64,000 nt of DNA, taken from JBBDLF01 sp040879025. GTDB lineage: Bacteria > Pseudomonadota > Gammaproteobacteria > Pseudomonadales > Pseudohongiellaceae. Both the position numbers and the translations under genes were made by a program. The stretch is from the NCBI GenBank assembly GCA_040879025.1, contig JBBDLF010000037.1, positions 124,001 to 188,000 of the forward strand. Direction: 5' to 3'. The notes beneath the pieces are model-generated. The model was not told the origin of the DNA, did not search any database, and saw only the letters and a program-made list of their open reading frames with translations. Below, piece by piece: positions 1 through 7,409 of this stretch (positions are counted from its first letter, which is position 1; each line of letters begins with the position of its first letter).

Positions 1-104
1 ATCATGGGCTTGTCGTAAACCGGCAGCAGTTGTTTGCTTACCGCGACTGTCATGGGATGCAGGCGGGTGCCGGCGCCGCCGGCAAGAATAATTCCTTTGG
101 TCAT
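1..104 (-). CDS. rmlA: Glucose-1-phosphate thymidylyltransferase, N-terminal fragment
   Basis: The minus strand from position 104 reads as an ATG-started protein whose first residues contain GIILAGGAGTRLHP followed by KQLLPVYDKPM. This is the nucleotide-binding signature of RmlA/RfbA, which makes dTDP-glucose from dTTP and glucose-1-phosphate as the first step to dTDP-rhamnose. Only about 34 codons are inside the window; the rest lies beyond position 1. It is the last visible gene of a minus-strand glycan group with the epimerase and glycosyltransferase upstream, which fits O-antigen or other surface polysaccharide synthesis. Family assignment is firm from the motif; RmlA versus a closely related sugar nucleotidyltransferase is slightly less certain. 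Confidence 0.88.
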   Translation of the reverse strand, partial: MTKGIILAGGAGTRLHPMTVAVSKQLLPVYDKPM

Positions 105-157
105 TTGTTGCTCTTGTTGTCTCGATTCTAATCTGTGTCAATCATTCAATATCACAA

Positions 158-1138
158 TCAGTCTTTGGCCGCGGCCCCTGTTATCGCTTCCACGATGCCG
201 GGCAGTTCGCTGTACAGCGACTCCGCGGGAGCGAAACCCAGTTCCCGGCTGATGGCGGTGTTGGAGTAGCGATTGCCCTCCACCAGATTACGCCAGGTTC
301 GCAGACCGATACCGCCACGGGTATTGCGCAATTTTCCCAACAATTCGGCTGTGGCGGCAGCCGCGTATAATACCATAGCAGGGGTGTGCCATCGGGGGCT
401 TTTTCGACCCAGCGCCTGGTAGATTGCCCGCTCTATGTCGTTGATGCGGTAGTCAACGCCGTCGGTCACGTCATAGGTCCTGCCGTTGGCCTGGTCACTG
501 CCGCCGGCGAGCCGCGCGGCGCGGCAAAGATCGCCGACACCAACCAAAGACAGCGTATTGTTCAGCCGCGGCAGCGGAGGGCAGCGGCGCGCGGCGATCA
601 GCTTGATCAATGTGCGAATATTCCCCTTCATTCCCCGGCCGTAGACGTTTACCGGCCGCAGTATGCAGGCCGCGGGGCCGTTTTCAGCCTGCAACAGCAA
701 CCGCTCGGCTGCCAGTTTCGAGTGAGCGTAGGGAGTAGCCTTGGCGGCGCCGGTTTCCGCCCGGTGAGCCAGACAACTGCTGAAAAACACAATTTTGCCC
801 ACGCCATTGGCTGCGGCCGCGTCCAGCAATGCCCGGGTGCCCTGCGTATTAACCCGGTGCATTTCCTCCGCGGGAAACCGGTTCACGTGCGCGAGACCGG
901 CCAGGTGATACAGCGTGTCAACCCCCCGTGTGGCCTCGCGCAACACACGCTGGTCGAGAATATCGCCGTGAAAGCGCGCCACGTCTTCATGGAGGTCCGG
1001 CAACGGCCGAAGCTGATGCGTCCACACCCGCAACGCCACGGGGGCATCGGACTCCGCGGCAATCTGTCGGCAAAGCTCGCGCCCGACAAAGCCCGCCGCG
1101 CCGGTCACCAGAACCGTCTGTGAAGCAGAAGCAGTCAC
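158..1138 (-). CDS. NAD-dependent epimerase/dehydratase (extended SDR, surface-sugar type)
   Basis: This is an extended short-chain dehydrogenase/reductase of 326 residues. The N-terminal TGAAGFVG Rossmann motif (residues 12-19) and a catalytic YxxxK (Y137, K141 in PYAHSK) are visible, with serines near 120-121. It resembles UDP-sugar 4-epimerases or 4-keto-reductases of O-antigen clusters, but the substrate cannot be read from sequence. The start is GTG at 1138; no ATG lies before the Rossmann motif and the Shine-Dalgarno is weak. It begins 28 bases after the upstream glycosyltransferase stops and precedes rmlA, so the three probably form one minus-strand operon for a surface glycan. Confidence 0.85.
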   Translation of the reverse strand: MTASASQTVLVTGAAGFVGRELCRQIAAESDAPVALRVWTHQLRPLPDLHEDVARFHGDILDQRVLREATRGVDTLYHLAGLAHVNRFPAEEMHRVNTQGTRALLDAAAANGVGKIVFFSSCLAHRAETGAAKATPYAHSKLAAERLLLQAENGPAACILRPVNVYGRGMKGNIRTLIKLIAARRCPPLPRLNNTLSLVGVGDLCRAARLAGGSDQANGRTYDVTDGVDYRINDIERAIYQALGRKSPRWHTPAMVLYAAAATAELLGKLRNTRGGIGLRTWRNLVEGNRYSNTAISRELGFAPAESLYSELPGIVEAITGAAAKD

Positions 1139-1166
1139 CGTTGCCCGTTGTGGCGGCTTGCGCGTT

Positions 1167-2093
1167 TCACTGGATAAACCGCCATCCCCAGGTATTGAAG
1201 TACCGGAAGCCGGATCGCACGAACATGGCGATATGCCGGAAGCCCTTTTTCGCGCTGTTGCCGCCCAGGTGGCGGATGCGCATCGCGGGCACGTACGCTA
1301 TCGCACCGGTTTTGCCCATGCGCAGCGACAGATCAAAATCTTCAAAATACATAAAGTAGTTATCGTCGAATCCGCCCAGCTCTTGCAGATTGGCGGTACG
1401 GCACAACATAAAGCAGCCGCTGATGATGGGAATACCCGTGGTCGCCACTTCCTCGCCCAATTCGTGCATCTCGTACCGCGAGAGCCCCCCCTTGAAGGGT
1501 CTGTGGAAAACAGCAGGCAAAAACCCGCGAACCAGAAAGTCAAGCACCGAGGGGTGTCGCTTGCAGAGATACTGGCGGCTGCCGTCGCGCGATTGCGCGA
1601 AGGGACTCACCATCGCGACGCCGGGATTGGCCTCAAGATAGTCAATGCCGGAGCGCAGGCAGGATTCCTCCATCACCACGTCAGGATTGAGAATAAGATG
1701 GTATTGGCTGGTGGCCCGTCTGATGGCGAGATTATGTCCCCGGCCATAGCCGACATTGCCATGCCCGTGGATCAACTGCAGCGTCGAACCGATCCGGCTC
1801 AACGCCTCTCGGGCCGGCACCATGGACTCGGGCCACAGACTCTCCCCTTCGTTGTTGTCAATGAGGCTGACCTGAGCGCGAGACCCAGGGTAGCCCGCCT
1901 TCAACTGCCGGAGCGAGCCGGCCAGGGAGTCGAGCGACTCCCCGAGTTCCTCCGGCGGGCTGCGGTAACTGACTATCGAGACTGAAACGGTGAGACGGCT
2001 CTGTTGCTCCTCGTCTGGTGCCTTCCCTGACACCTCCTCTGAGACCTCATGCTGTACCTTCTCTCGTACCTTCTGTTCCGCGGGGTTGTTCAA
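1167..2093 (-). CDS. Family 2 glycosyltransferase (rhamnosyltransferase-like)
   Basis: A GT-A fold glycosyltransferase of about 308 residues. It shows the GT2 opening strand SVSIVSY (residues 36-43), DNN at 79-81, the metal/nucleotide-binding NPDV motif (136-139), and the acceptor-side EDFDLSLR motif near 251-258. This arrangement is typical of WbbL-like rhamnosyltransferases that add deoxysugars to lipid-linked glycans at the cytoplasmic face. The first 33 residues are charged and low in complexity, and the start at 2093 is TTG, so the true start may lie further in. The neighbouring rmlA supports rhamnose as donor, but that is inference. Confidence 0.85.
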   Translation of the reverse strand: MNNPAEQKVREKVQHEVSEEVSGKAPDEEQQSRLTVSVSIVSYRSPPEELGESLDSLAGSLRQLKAGYPGSRAQVSLIDNNEGESLWPESMVPAREALSRIGSTLQLIHGHGNVGYGRGHNLAIRRATSQYHLILNPDVVMEESCLRSGIDYLEANPGVAMVSPFAQSRDGSRQYLCKRHPSVLDFLVRGFLPAVFHRPFKGGLSRYEMHELGEEVATTGIPIISGCFMLCRTANLQELGGFDDNYFMYFEDFDLSLRMGKTGAIAYVPAMRIRHLGGNSAKKGFRHIAMFVRSGFRYFNTWGWRFIQ

Positions 2094-2106
2094 GATGTTC
2101 AGGCGC

Positions 2107-2820
2107 CTAGTTCTGTTCCACCAGGCGATCGCCGAACGGAGTGGAGATAACCGTCATGCCCTCGGGTACTTCTTCCGGCGGGATGCGACGGGGAGTGAAC
2201 CGCGTACTGTTGCCATTGCCACCGGCACCAGCGCGGGCACCGGCGGGCTGGCCATTGTCCGCATTGCGCAGCGCTGAGCGCAGCCGGGAAAACGGATTAT
2301 CCGACGTTTCGGCCTCCTCCTGTCGTTGCCCGTCGCTGTCCGCAGGCAGGTCATCCACGGATTCACGGGAAGACGGTAAACGCGGTTCCAGGGGCTCGCC
2401 AGTGGCCAGACTCAACTGGGCAATGTTGCCGCCTGAACATCGCACGCCCTGTGAGGTAAATTCCATACAGGGCGTGCCGGAAGGCAGGCTCAGCGACACC
2501 CGGCCCGCATTGATATCCACAATACGAAACTCCGCATAGCCCGGAACCGCCGTGCTGGCGCCAGGGCTGGTGGAAACGGCAACGGTCTGCCCGTCCCGAT
2601 GGGTGAGCATGGCGCTGTAGGCGCTACCGATGCGGCTGGTACCGGTCAGCGTGAACACGGGACTGCTGTTCTGTGGCGTGGTGCGACTTCGGGGCGCTGT
2701 GGGGCGCTCGTCGCGGGTTGGCTGGTCCACGGGATCGAAGAGATTGAATTCGGGCTCCTGGGCGATGACCGGGAGGCTGAAGGATAGGGCCAGCAGAAGT
2801 AATACCGCTTTTATGTTCAT
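2107..2820 (-). CDS. Secreted protein of unknown function with a GspC-HR-like stretch
   Basis: I do not recognise a named family. The ATG at 2820 is chosen because it starts a clean signal peptide (MNIKAVLLLLALSFSLPVIA) ending before QEPEF; a longer reading frame exists upstream but lacks this logic. The mature part (about 217 residues) has a compact beta-rich segment, FTLTGTSRIGSAYSAML to RIVDINAGRVSLSL. It has the spacing of the homology region of T2SS protein C or of PilP (hydrophobic L-x-G, then a backbone strand, then a D-x-G-x-V-x-L strand). The C-terminal half is Pro/Asp/Gly-rich and probably disordered. It may be a periplasmic connector or pilot protein. A stop 13 bases before the glycosyltransferase suggests co-transcription with the glycan genes. 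Confidence 0.6.
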   Translation of the reverse strand: MNIKAVLLLLALSFSLPVIAQEPEFNLFDPVDQPTRDERPTAPRSRTTPQNSSPVFTLTGTSRIGSAYSAMLTHRDGQTVAVSTSPGASTAVPGYAEFRIVDINAGRVSLSLPSGTPCMEFTSQGVRCSGGNIAQLSLATGEPLEPRLPSSRESVDDLPADSDGQRQEEAETSDNPFSRLRSALRNADNGQPAGARAGAGGNGNSTRFTPRRIPPEEVPEGMTVISTPFGDRLVEQN

Positions 2821-2945
2821 TGACTGATACCTGAATCGATTCCGGAGTTTGAGCCTGGACGGACTGGTTTTTGGCAAGCCGGGAAAGCCATGCGCTCCAA
2901 TTTGAGTGCCATACCTGATTTGTCGCAGTTGAGCGCCAAATAGTT

Positions 2946-2965
2946 GGCTATTGGCTTAAATAGCC
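2946..2965. repeat. Small inverted repeat in intergenic region
   Basis: GGCTATT (2946-2952) and AATAGCC (2959-2965) form a perfect 7-bp stem with a 6-base loop, between the divergent secreted-protein gene and the SapC-family gene. There is no T-run on either side, so it is not a convincing terminator. It could be an operator or a leader hairpin. Confidence 0.4.
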
Positions 2966-3004
2966 CTGATCCTGGCTCGGCCCTGACAGGGTAAGACCCC
3001 ATTA

Positions 3005-3034
3005 TTGGACATTGACAGAGCAATTATTTATAGT
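3005..3034 (+). promoter_or_regulatory. Candidate sigma-70 promoter of the SapC-family gene
   Basis: TTGGAC (3005-3010) and TATAGT (3029-3034) are separated by 18 bases, placing a start near 3041 and the GTG start codon about 38 bases downstream. The -10 matches 5 of 6 consensus bases; the -35 is weak. Assigned by eye only. Confidence 0.35.
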
Positions 3035-3078
3035 CAATCCCCGCTTTGAACCGACAACCGAGGCAATCCCGAAGTTCT

Positions 3079-3861
3079 GTGGCAAATATACAGCCTGTAA
3101 CGAAGTCTCGCCATGGCGACAAATACTGGAAGCGAATCACCCACTTCAACTTTGCTGGTGGCGATGCTCTCTGCCCGCTTGTCATACAGGAGTTGCCTCG
3201 TGCCGCCGCCTGCCTTCCCGTCGCCTTTGTCACCGCCGACGATACCCTGACTCCGGTGGCCGTGCAGAGCCTGGAACCAGGCAAGAACCTGCTGGTGGCT
3301 CCGAACGGTCAATGGCTGGCGGAATATATTCCCGCCAGTTATCGTGGGTACCCGTTTCGGTTGGCAGCCAGCGCCGACGGCAAGCAGGTGCTTTGCATCG
3401 ATGAAGACAGCGGTGTAATCACGGATGATCCCAATGATGAACGGTTTTTTGACAACGCCGACAACCCCAGCGAGGCGATAACCGGATTATTGAATTTTCA
3501 CGACCATCTGCTGGCCAATCGTCAGGCTACCAACACCGTCAGCCGGCAACTGCAAAAGTTCGGGCTGATCTGTCCGTGGCTCTTTGGAACAGACAGTCAA
3601 AATCACCAATCCGACGCTGGATTATCAAAAATCGATGAAGACGCGCTCAATAAGCTGCCAGCGGAATCGCTTCTGGAATTGAGAAATTCCGGTGGACTGG
3701 GGGCGTGTTACGCGCAACTGCTTTCCATGCAGCAATTAACCAAGTTACAGAGGCTGGCAGCGGTCATCGCGGCGAACAAGGAAAAAATCGACAATTACAC
3801 AAACCGGCAAAACCTGGGTTGGTTCGATGACATGGACACCATTAATTTCGACAACCTGTGA
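3079..3861 (+). CDS. SapC family protein (S-layer/surface-associated)
   Basis: The protein matches the SapC family as I remember it. After a short start it reads PVTKSRHGDKYWKR, then PVAFV, LEPGKNLLV.NGQWL, and the hallmark YIPASYRGYPFRLA; the C-terminal half is helical. The family is about 250 residues and this one is 260. It is named from Campylobacter fetus sapC, linked to the paracrystalline surface layer, but its biochemical role is unknown. I prefer the GTG at 3079 because the product then begins directly at the conserved segment; a TTG at 3046 would add 11 residues. It is the only plus-strand gene in the first 15 kb, divergent from the glycan genes and convergent with the methyltransferase. 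Its closeness to an S-layer-like gene is suggestive. Confidence 0.8.
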   Translation: MANIQPVTKSRHGDKYWKRITHFNFAGGDALCPLVIQELPRAAACLPVAFVTADDTLTPVAVQSLEPGKNLLVAPNGQWLAEYIPASYRGYPFRLAASADGKQVLCIDEDSGVITDDPNDERFFDNADNPSEAITGLLNFHDHLLANRQATNTVSRQLQKFGLICPWLFGTDSQNHQSDAGLSKIDEDALNKLPAESLLELRNSGGLGACYAQLLSMQQLTKLQRLAAVIAANKEKIDNYTNRQNLGWFDDMDTINFDNL

Positions 3862-3876
3862 TTCGGTGCCCGAGTG

Positions 3877-5412
3877 TCATGCAATCTGCAATGCCTTCAA
3901 GATGGGCAGGCGCTTGGCGGCAAAGGTCTCGGCTTGCCGCTTGACTTCAGCAAGGCTTTCTTTCGCATTGTCCAGCGCCTTGCCCTCCTTGACAACCTTT
4001 TGGCCCTGCTTGGCCAATGCGTCGCAGGCGAATTCGGCCCATTCAGCCGGTTGCTTCTTGCCCTGAGACAGCGCCAGCAAAAAAAGTTGCTGAAATTTGT
4101 TCACAGCGATTCCCCCACCTGTAACCGGACTGGTCAAATGTTCTATTTCTCCGCTATCCCGGGATTTGCCCACAAGGTACTGGTTCAGCTTTGCTGACTG
4201 CTGTTTCACTTTTGAGGCAACCTTCTCGCTCTGCACAGCGCCAAGATGACCGGCCCCGTCCAGGATCATGACAGCTTGAAACAGTTTGGCGAATTCAATC
4301 CCCTTGCCGGATAAAGCTGTCTCCACTTGTCCTATGGTCCTCACCTGATGATCCGCCAGTAGATCGAGAAGTGGCGTGTAGACCGATTCGCTCATGTTCG
4401 CCTCTCCCAGTGGGCCGGTAATTTTCAACGAGATATCCGGCCGGTGCGAGATAAGAAGTATTTTGTGCTCACGCAGGGCTTCGGCGTGTTCAACCGGTGA
4501 CAGTGTTCGGACCCCCTTTACCCAGTAATCTCTTCGAAATTGCTGGTTTACCATATAATCACGAACGCTTTCGCGGAACATTCTGTCAGGGATCTCTTTT
4601 AAAAACCGGTGTTGTTCCGCGGTGAAGTTTAGCGTATCTATATGATCCATGTAATGGGCGGAACAGGCAAAGCCAAGCTTCGCCGGCTGCAACCACTCCG
4701 CCATGGTCGCGACATGCATCGGGTGCCAGTCGCGGTTCAGAAATTCATGGGCTAGATAATGGCGGTTTCTGGTTTTCAGTTTTTTTACTTTATCTCCCAC
4801 CAGGGGATTGGCTCTGGCGAACAGCGGTTTGGTTTCCATTAAGCTGTCGGCAAATTCCATGGCCTCGTCCACCCGCGTAACAATTCCCTTGCCTGGCGTG
4901 CCGATAATGCCGGCGTGTTCCGCCATCAAGTGGCGCATCGGGGCGAACGCCGCCCACCCGGGTAAGGTGTTGTAACTGATGTAAAGTACGCCGCCAACCT
5001 TCAGTTTTCGGCGAACGAAATCAACAATAACCTTGCGATTGGCATCGGATATCCAGCTCCAGATGCCGTGCACCCCGATGAAGTCAAAATCCGGAAGGTC
5101 TTTTCTTTCGGCAAACTCGTCGAAAGATTCGTCGAAAAGCTCTGCACCGGCGCCGGACATTTCCGCGAGTTCTTTGGCAAAACCCGCCTGCGAGGGATTG
5201 AAGTCGGTACCGTACCAACGGACCGCGCTGGCTGCGGCATGAATATTGGCGCTGATTCCCTGGCCAAATCCCAGTTCACAGGCGGTTTTGAATTCCGGGC
5301 AGACGAACCCTTGATTCAAAAACGCGAGCCTCGCCCTGAGCGGGTTCAATTCTTCGTAGTAGCCGTAGGTGTAACCAATGTCGGCCACATAGCCGGCAGT
5401 CCAGTCGGACAT
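3877..5412 (-). CDS. SAM-dependent methyltransferase with regulatory domain
   Basis: A 511-residue protein with a class I methyltransferase domain in the first half. It has ELGFGQG (residues 46-52) as the SAM-binding motif I, an acidic GTDFN turn for motif II, and DFIGVHGIWSWI and LYISYNTLPGW downstream. The second half matches the layout of the methyltransferase regulatory domain seen in large bacterial methyltransferases near surface-polysaccharide and S-layer genes. The start is ATG at 5412. The substrate is unknown: methylation of a glycan or of the surface protein are both open. It is transcribed in the same direction as the sulfotransferase upstream, with a 122-base gap. Confidence 0.78.
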   Translation of the reverse strand: MSDWTAGYVADIGYTYGYYEELNPLRARLAFLNQGFVCPEFKTACELGFGQGISANIHAAASAVRWYGTDFNPSQAGFAKELAEMSGAGAELFDESFDEFAERKDLPDFDFIGVHGIWSWISDANRKVIVDFVRRKLKVGGVLYISYNTLPGWAAFAPMRHLMAEHAGIIGTPGKGIVTRVDEAMEFADSLMETKPLFARANPLVGDKVKKLKTRNRHYLAHEFLNRDWHPMHVATMAEWLQPAKLGFACSAHYMDHIDTLNFTAEQHRFLKEIPDRMFRESVRDYMVNQQFRRDYWVKGVRTLSPVEHAEALREHKILLISHRPDISLKITGPLGEANMSESVYTPLLDLLADHQVRTIGQVETALSGKGIEFAKLFQAVMILDGAGHLGAVQSEKVASKVKQQSAKLNQYLVGKSRDSGEIEHLTSPVTGGGIAVNKFQQLFLLALSQGKKQPAEWAEFACDALAKQGQKVVKEGKALDNAKESLAEVKRQAETFAAKRLPILKALQIA

Positions 5413-5424
5413 GGTATCCCTTTA

Positions 5425-5442
5425 TAGTCGTAATAGTCGTAA
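5425..5442. repeat. Tandem 9-bp direct repeat upstream of methyltransferase
   Basis: TAGTCGTAA occurs twice head to tail (5425-5433 and 5434-5442), 12 bases before the methyltransferase ATG. It could be a regulatory element or a slippage duplication; its position spans the likely leader of that gene. Confidence 0.5.
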
Positions 5443-5506
5443 TTCGGAGCCTGTCCGTGAACGACGGCTCGGACGGCTTTGTTGGTACGGCATAATAGTT
5501 TAATAC

Positions 5507-5522
5507 GCCGCAAATAAAAAGA
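5507..5522. repeat. 16-bp sequence shared with 7324-7339 (copy 1)
   Basis: GCCGCAAATAAAAAGA is found here and identically at 7324-7339. Both copies lie just after the 3' end of a minus-strand gene (sulfotransferase here, S-layer-like gene there). Read on the minus strand they give TCTTTTTATTTGCGGC, a U-rich tail. Here the strong GC hairpin of the second copy is missing. Confidence 0.6.
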
Positions 5523-5534
5523 TCGGCGTTCAGG

Positions 5535-7274
5535 TCACTTCTGGTGGAAATTACCTGCGTCAGCATCCAGTCCCGCGACCGCGTCATAGCCGAAGCGCCT
5601 GGTCCACGGGTCGAGCAGCTCGCGGCATTTTCTGTCGAACAGAAAGTCGAAATTCCGCCACGAGGTCTGTACGCCGAGCGTCAGTCCTTTGCGTACATTG
5701 GCGTAGCTGGGCGTTCGTACCGCACGGTTGGCGGAGTGTTCAGTGAACTTCAGCACCTCGTCGGTCCATTCCAGGCCCAGAAAATCTATCGCCCCTTCAA
5801 CCACCCGCCGGAAATCGGTGACCAGTTCGTCGTAAACCACGTAATAAACCCGGTCCGTCTCACCGGGGAAAACCTCAAACCAGTCAGACATTACATGGTT
5901 GTAGAGAACGCAGGCGTCGTGAATATCATTGAAAGCCGCCATGGCCGGGTTCTGGCTGTAGGTCTGCTTCCAGTTGCTCAGCACCACATCGTAGGGATGC
6001 CGGATGGAAAAAATATAACGCTTTTCAGGGAAGATCTTTTCCATGTATTTGATATTGGCGCTGATGATGGGTGTTTTGTCGATAACGATTTTGGCATCGG
6101 GTTTGGTGATCCATCGTTCCAGGCTTTGATAATAGAGCTGCCGGTGGGTAAATGCCCTTAAGCTATAGTTCCTCGCTTTCGGGTCCTGATCCATCGGCGA
6201 GGTGTAGGCGGTGCCCAGAGAACCGACCAATGACGAAGTCTCTTCACAGGTTGCAATGTCGGGATGGGCGTTAAGCGCGTTTTCCAGCAGCGTGGTTCCA
6301 GACCGGGGAAAGCCGGTCATAATACAGTAGTTCGATCGGGGATCTTTCGGCATCGGCTTTATCCGGACCGACGCGCGTGTGTCCAGTTCCTCCAGAAATT
6401 TGGACGGGACATATTTTTCATCCGCGTTCGCCAGATTCTGTTTGTCGTACCAGACCGCGGCCTCCTTGAAATTACCCAGTGCCTCGTAGCATCTTGCCGC
6501 CAGATTCGGCAGAAGCGGCGTCTCTTTTTCTGATACTTCCAGCGCCCTGCTGGTATGCAGGAACTCTATACATTTTTGATACTCTTTCTTCCAGTAGTGG
6601 TTCTGCGCGATCACATAGGAGCGAGCCAGTTTATTTCCCTCGAGCCGGCAGACCAGTTTTCCGAGTGCCAGAAACTCTGATCGGGCATTCTCCCGATCAA
6701 ACATTTGCAGTGCAGCCAGCAGGCTGCGTTCGAGCTTGTCCGTTTGCACCAATATCATCCGTAATGCGTGCTTCCATGCCCGCCGCCAGGGAAGGCGTTC
6801 ACGGGCGACGGTGGAAGCCTCCTGAAGATGCTGGGCGTCGCCCGTCTGCAGGTAGAGTTTGACGTGCAGCTCGGCCTGCTCTTCGAATTTATTGTACCGT
6901 TGCGCCACCATCAGCCTGCCGTGAAGCTGCTCCGCATCGCCGGCCGCCGCCCGCTCCGCTTCGATCACTTTATCAGCGAGATCAAACCGGTACTGTCTGA
7001 GCAACTTGGGCACAAGCACCTGGCGCAGAAACGAGCTGCGTCGCATCACATGCATCGCCATCGCGAGGCTCTCATAATCAAACCGCATGTCCGGGGCACA
7101 CAGCGCATTCAACGAAAACACCCGGACAACGGGGTCGTGAATGCGAAGCCTGTCCTTGAAGGACTGTTCGCTCGACTGGCCGGCCAGCACAGGTATCAAG
7201 CCCAGCGCCTGATCAAGCGTCACTTCATCCGGGGCTTTCGGCACTTCGGTGACGATATTGACGGGGTTCGACAT
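5535..7274 (-). CDS. TPR-repeat sulfotransferase
   Basis: The N-terminal 300 residues are helical with TPR-like periodicity (for example LAARCYEALGNFKEAAVWY). The C-terminal part is a PAPS-dependent sulfotransferase: the 5'-phosphosulfate loop GFPRSGTTLLENAL lies near residue 321 and the 3'-phosphate motif RHPYDVVLSNW near 425. The ATG at 7274 is preferred to an upstream TTG. Such TPR-sulfotransferases transfer sulfate to polysaccharides, lipids or proteins. Here it sits between an S-layer-like gene and a methyltransferase, so the surface protein or O-polysaccharide is a reasonable but unproven target. It lies 57 bases downstream of the S-layer gene's terminator, so it probably has its own promoter or depends on read-through. 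Confidence 0.85.
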   Translation of the reverse strand: MSNPVNIVTEVPKAPDEVTLDQALGLIPVLAGQSSEQSFKDRLRIHDPVVRVFSLNALCAPDMRFDYESLAMAMHVMRRSSFLRQVLVPKLLRQYRFDLADKVIEAERAAAGDAEQLHGRLMVAQRYNKFEEQAELHVKLYLQTGDAQHLQEASTVARERLPWRRAWKHALRMILVQTDKLERSLLAALQMFDRENARSEFLALGKLVCRLEGNKLARSYVIAQNHYWKKEYQKCIEFLHTSRALEVSEKETPLLPNLAARCYEALGNFKEAAVWYDKQNLANADEKYVPSKFLEELDTRASVRIKPMPKDPRSNYCIMTGFPRSGTTLLENALNAHPDIATCEETSSLVGSLGTAYTSPMDQDPKARNYSLRAFTHRQLYYQSLERWITKPDAKIVIDKTPIISANIKYMEKIFPEKRYIFSIRHPYDVVLSNWKQTYSQNPAMAAFNDIHDACVLYNHVMSDWFEVFPGETDRVYYVVYDELVTDFRRVVEGAIDFLGLEWTDEVLKFTEHSANRAVRTPSYANVRKGLTLGVQTSWRNFDFLFDRKCRELLDPWTRRFGYDAVAGLDADAGNFHQK

Positions 7275-7323
7275 GAGGGACAAACATCCTGGGCCTGGGA
7301 TCTTGCGGATTGTATTTTTTATA

Positions 7324-7339
7324 GCCGCAAATAAAAAGA
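7324..7339. repeat. 16-bp sequence shared with 5507-5522 (copy 2)
   Basis: Identical GCCGCAAATAAAAAGA; here it forms the U-tract side of the S-layer gene terminator. See the copy at 5507. Confidence 0.6.
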
Positions 7340-7363
7340 CCCCGTCCTGGAAGGGACGGGGTC
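7331..7363 (-). terminator. Rho-independent terminator of the S-layer-like gene
   Basis: A perfect 10-bp stem, GACCCCGTCC (7338-7347) with GGACGGGGTC (7354-7363), has a 6-base loop. It is followed on the minus strand by a T-run (7333-7337 as A on the plus strand). It lies 47 bases past the stop of the S-layer-like gene and is the clearest terminator in the window, consistent with a strongly expressed monocistronic message. Confidence 0.88.
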
Positions 7364-7409
7364 AGTGTTTACTGCTTATGCCCTGTCGTTAACCGAAGGG
7401 CGTTCCGGC

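Noticed and set aside
386..1123. 245-residue plus-strand reading frame over the epimerase gene
   Set aside because: It lies opposite a well-supported SDR epimerase with conserved motifs; its translation is Arg/Gln/His-rich without family features, a high-GC antisense shadow.
2817..3023. 68-residue minus-strand frame upstream of the secreted-protein gene
   Set aside because: No signal, no family features; overlaps the start and promoter region of the real gene.
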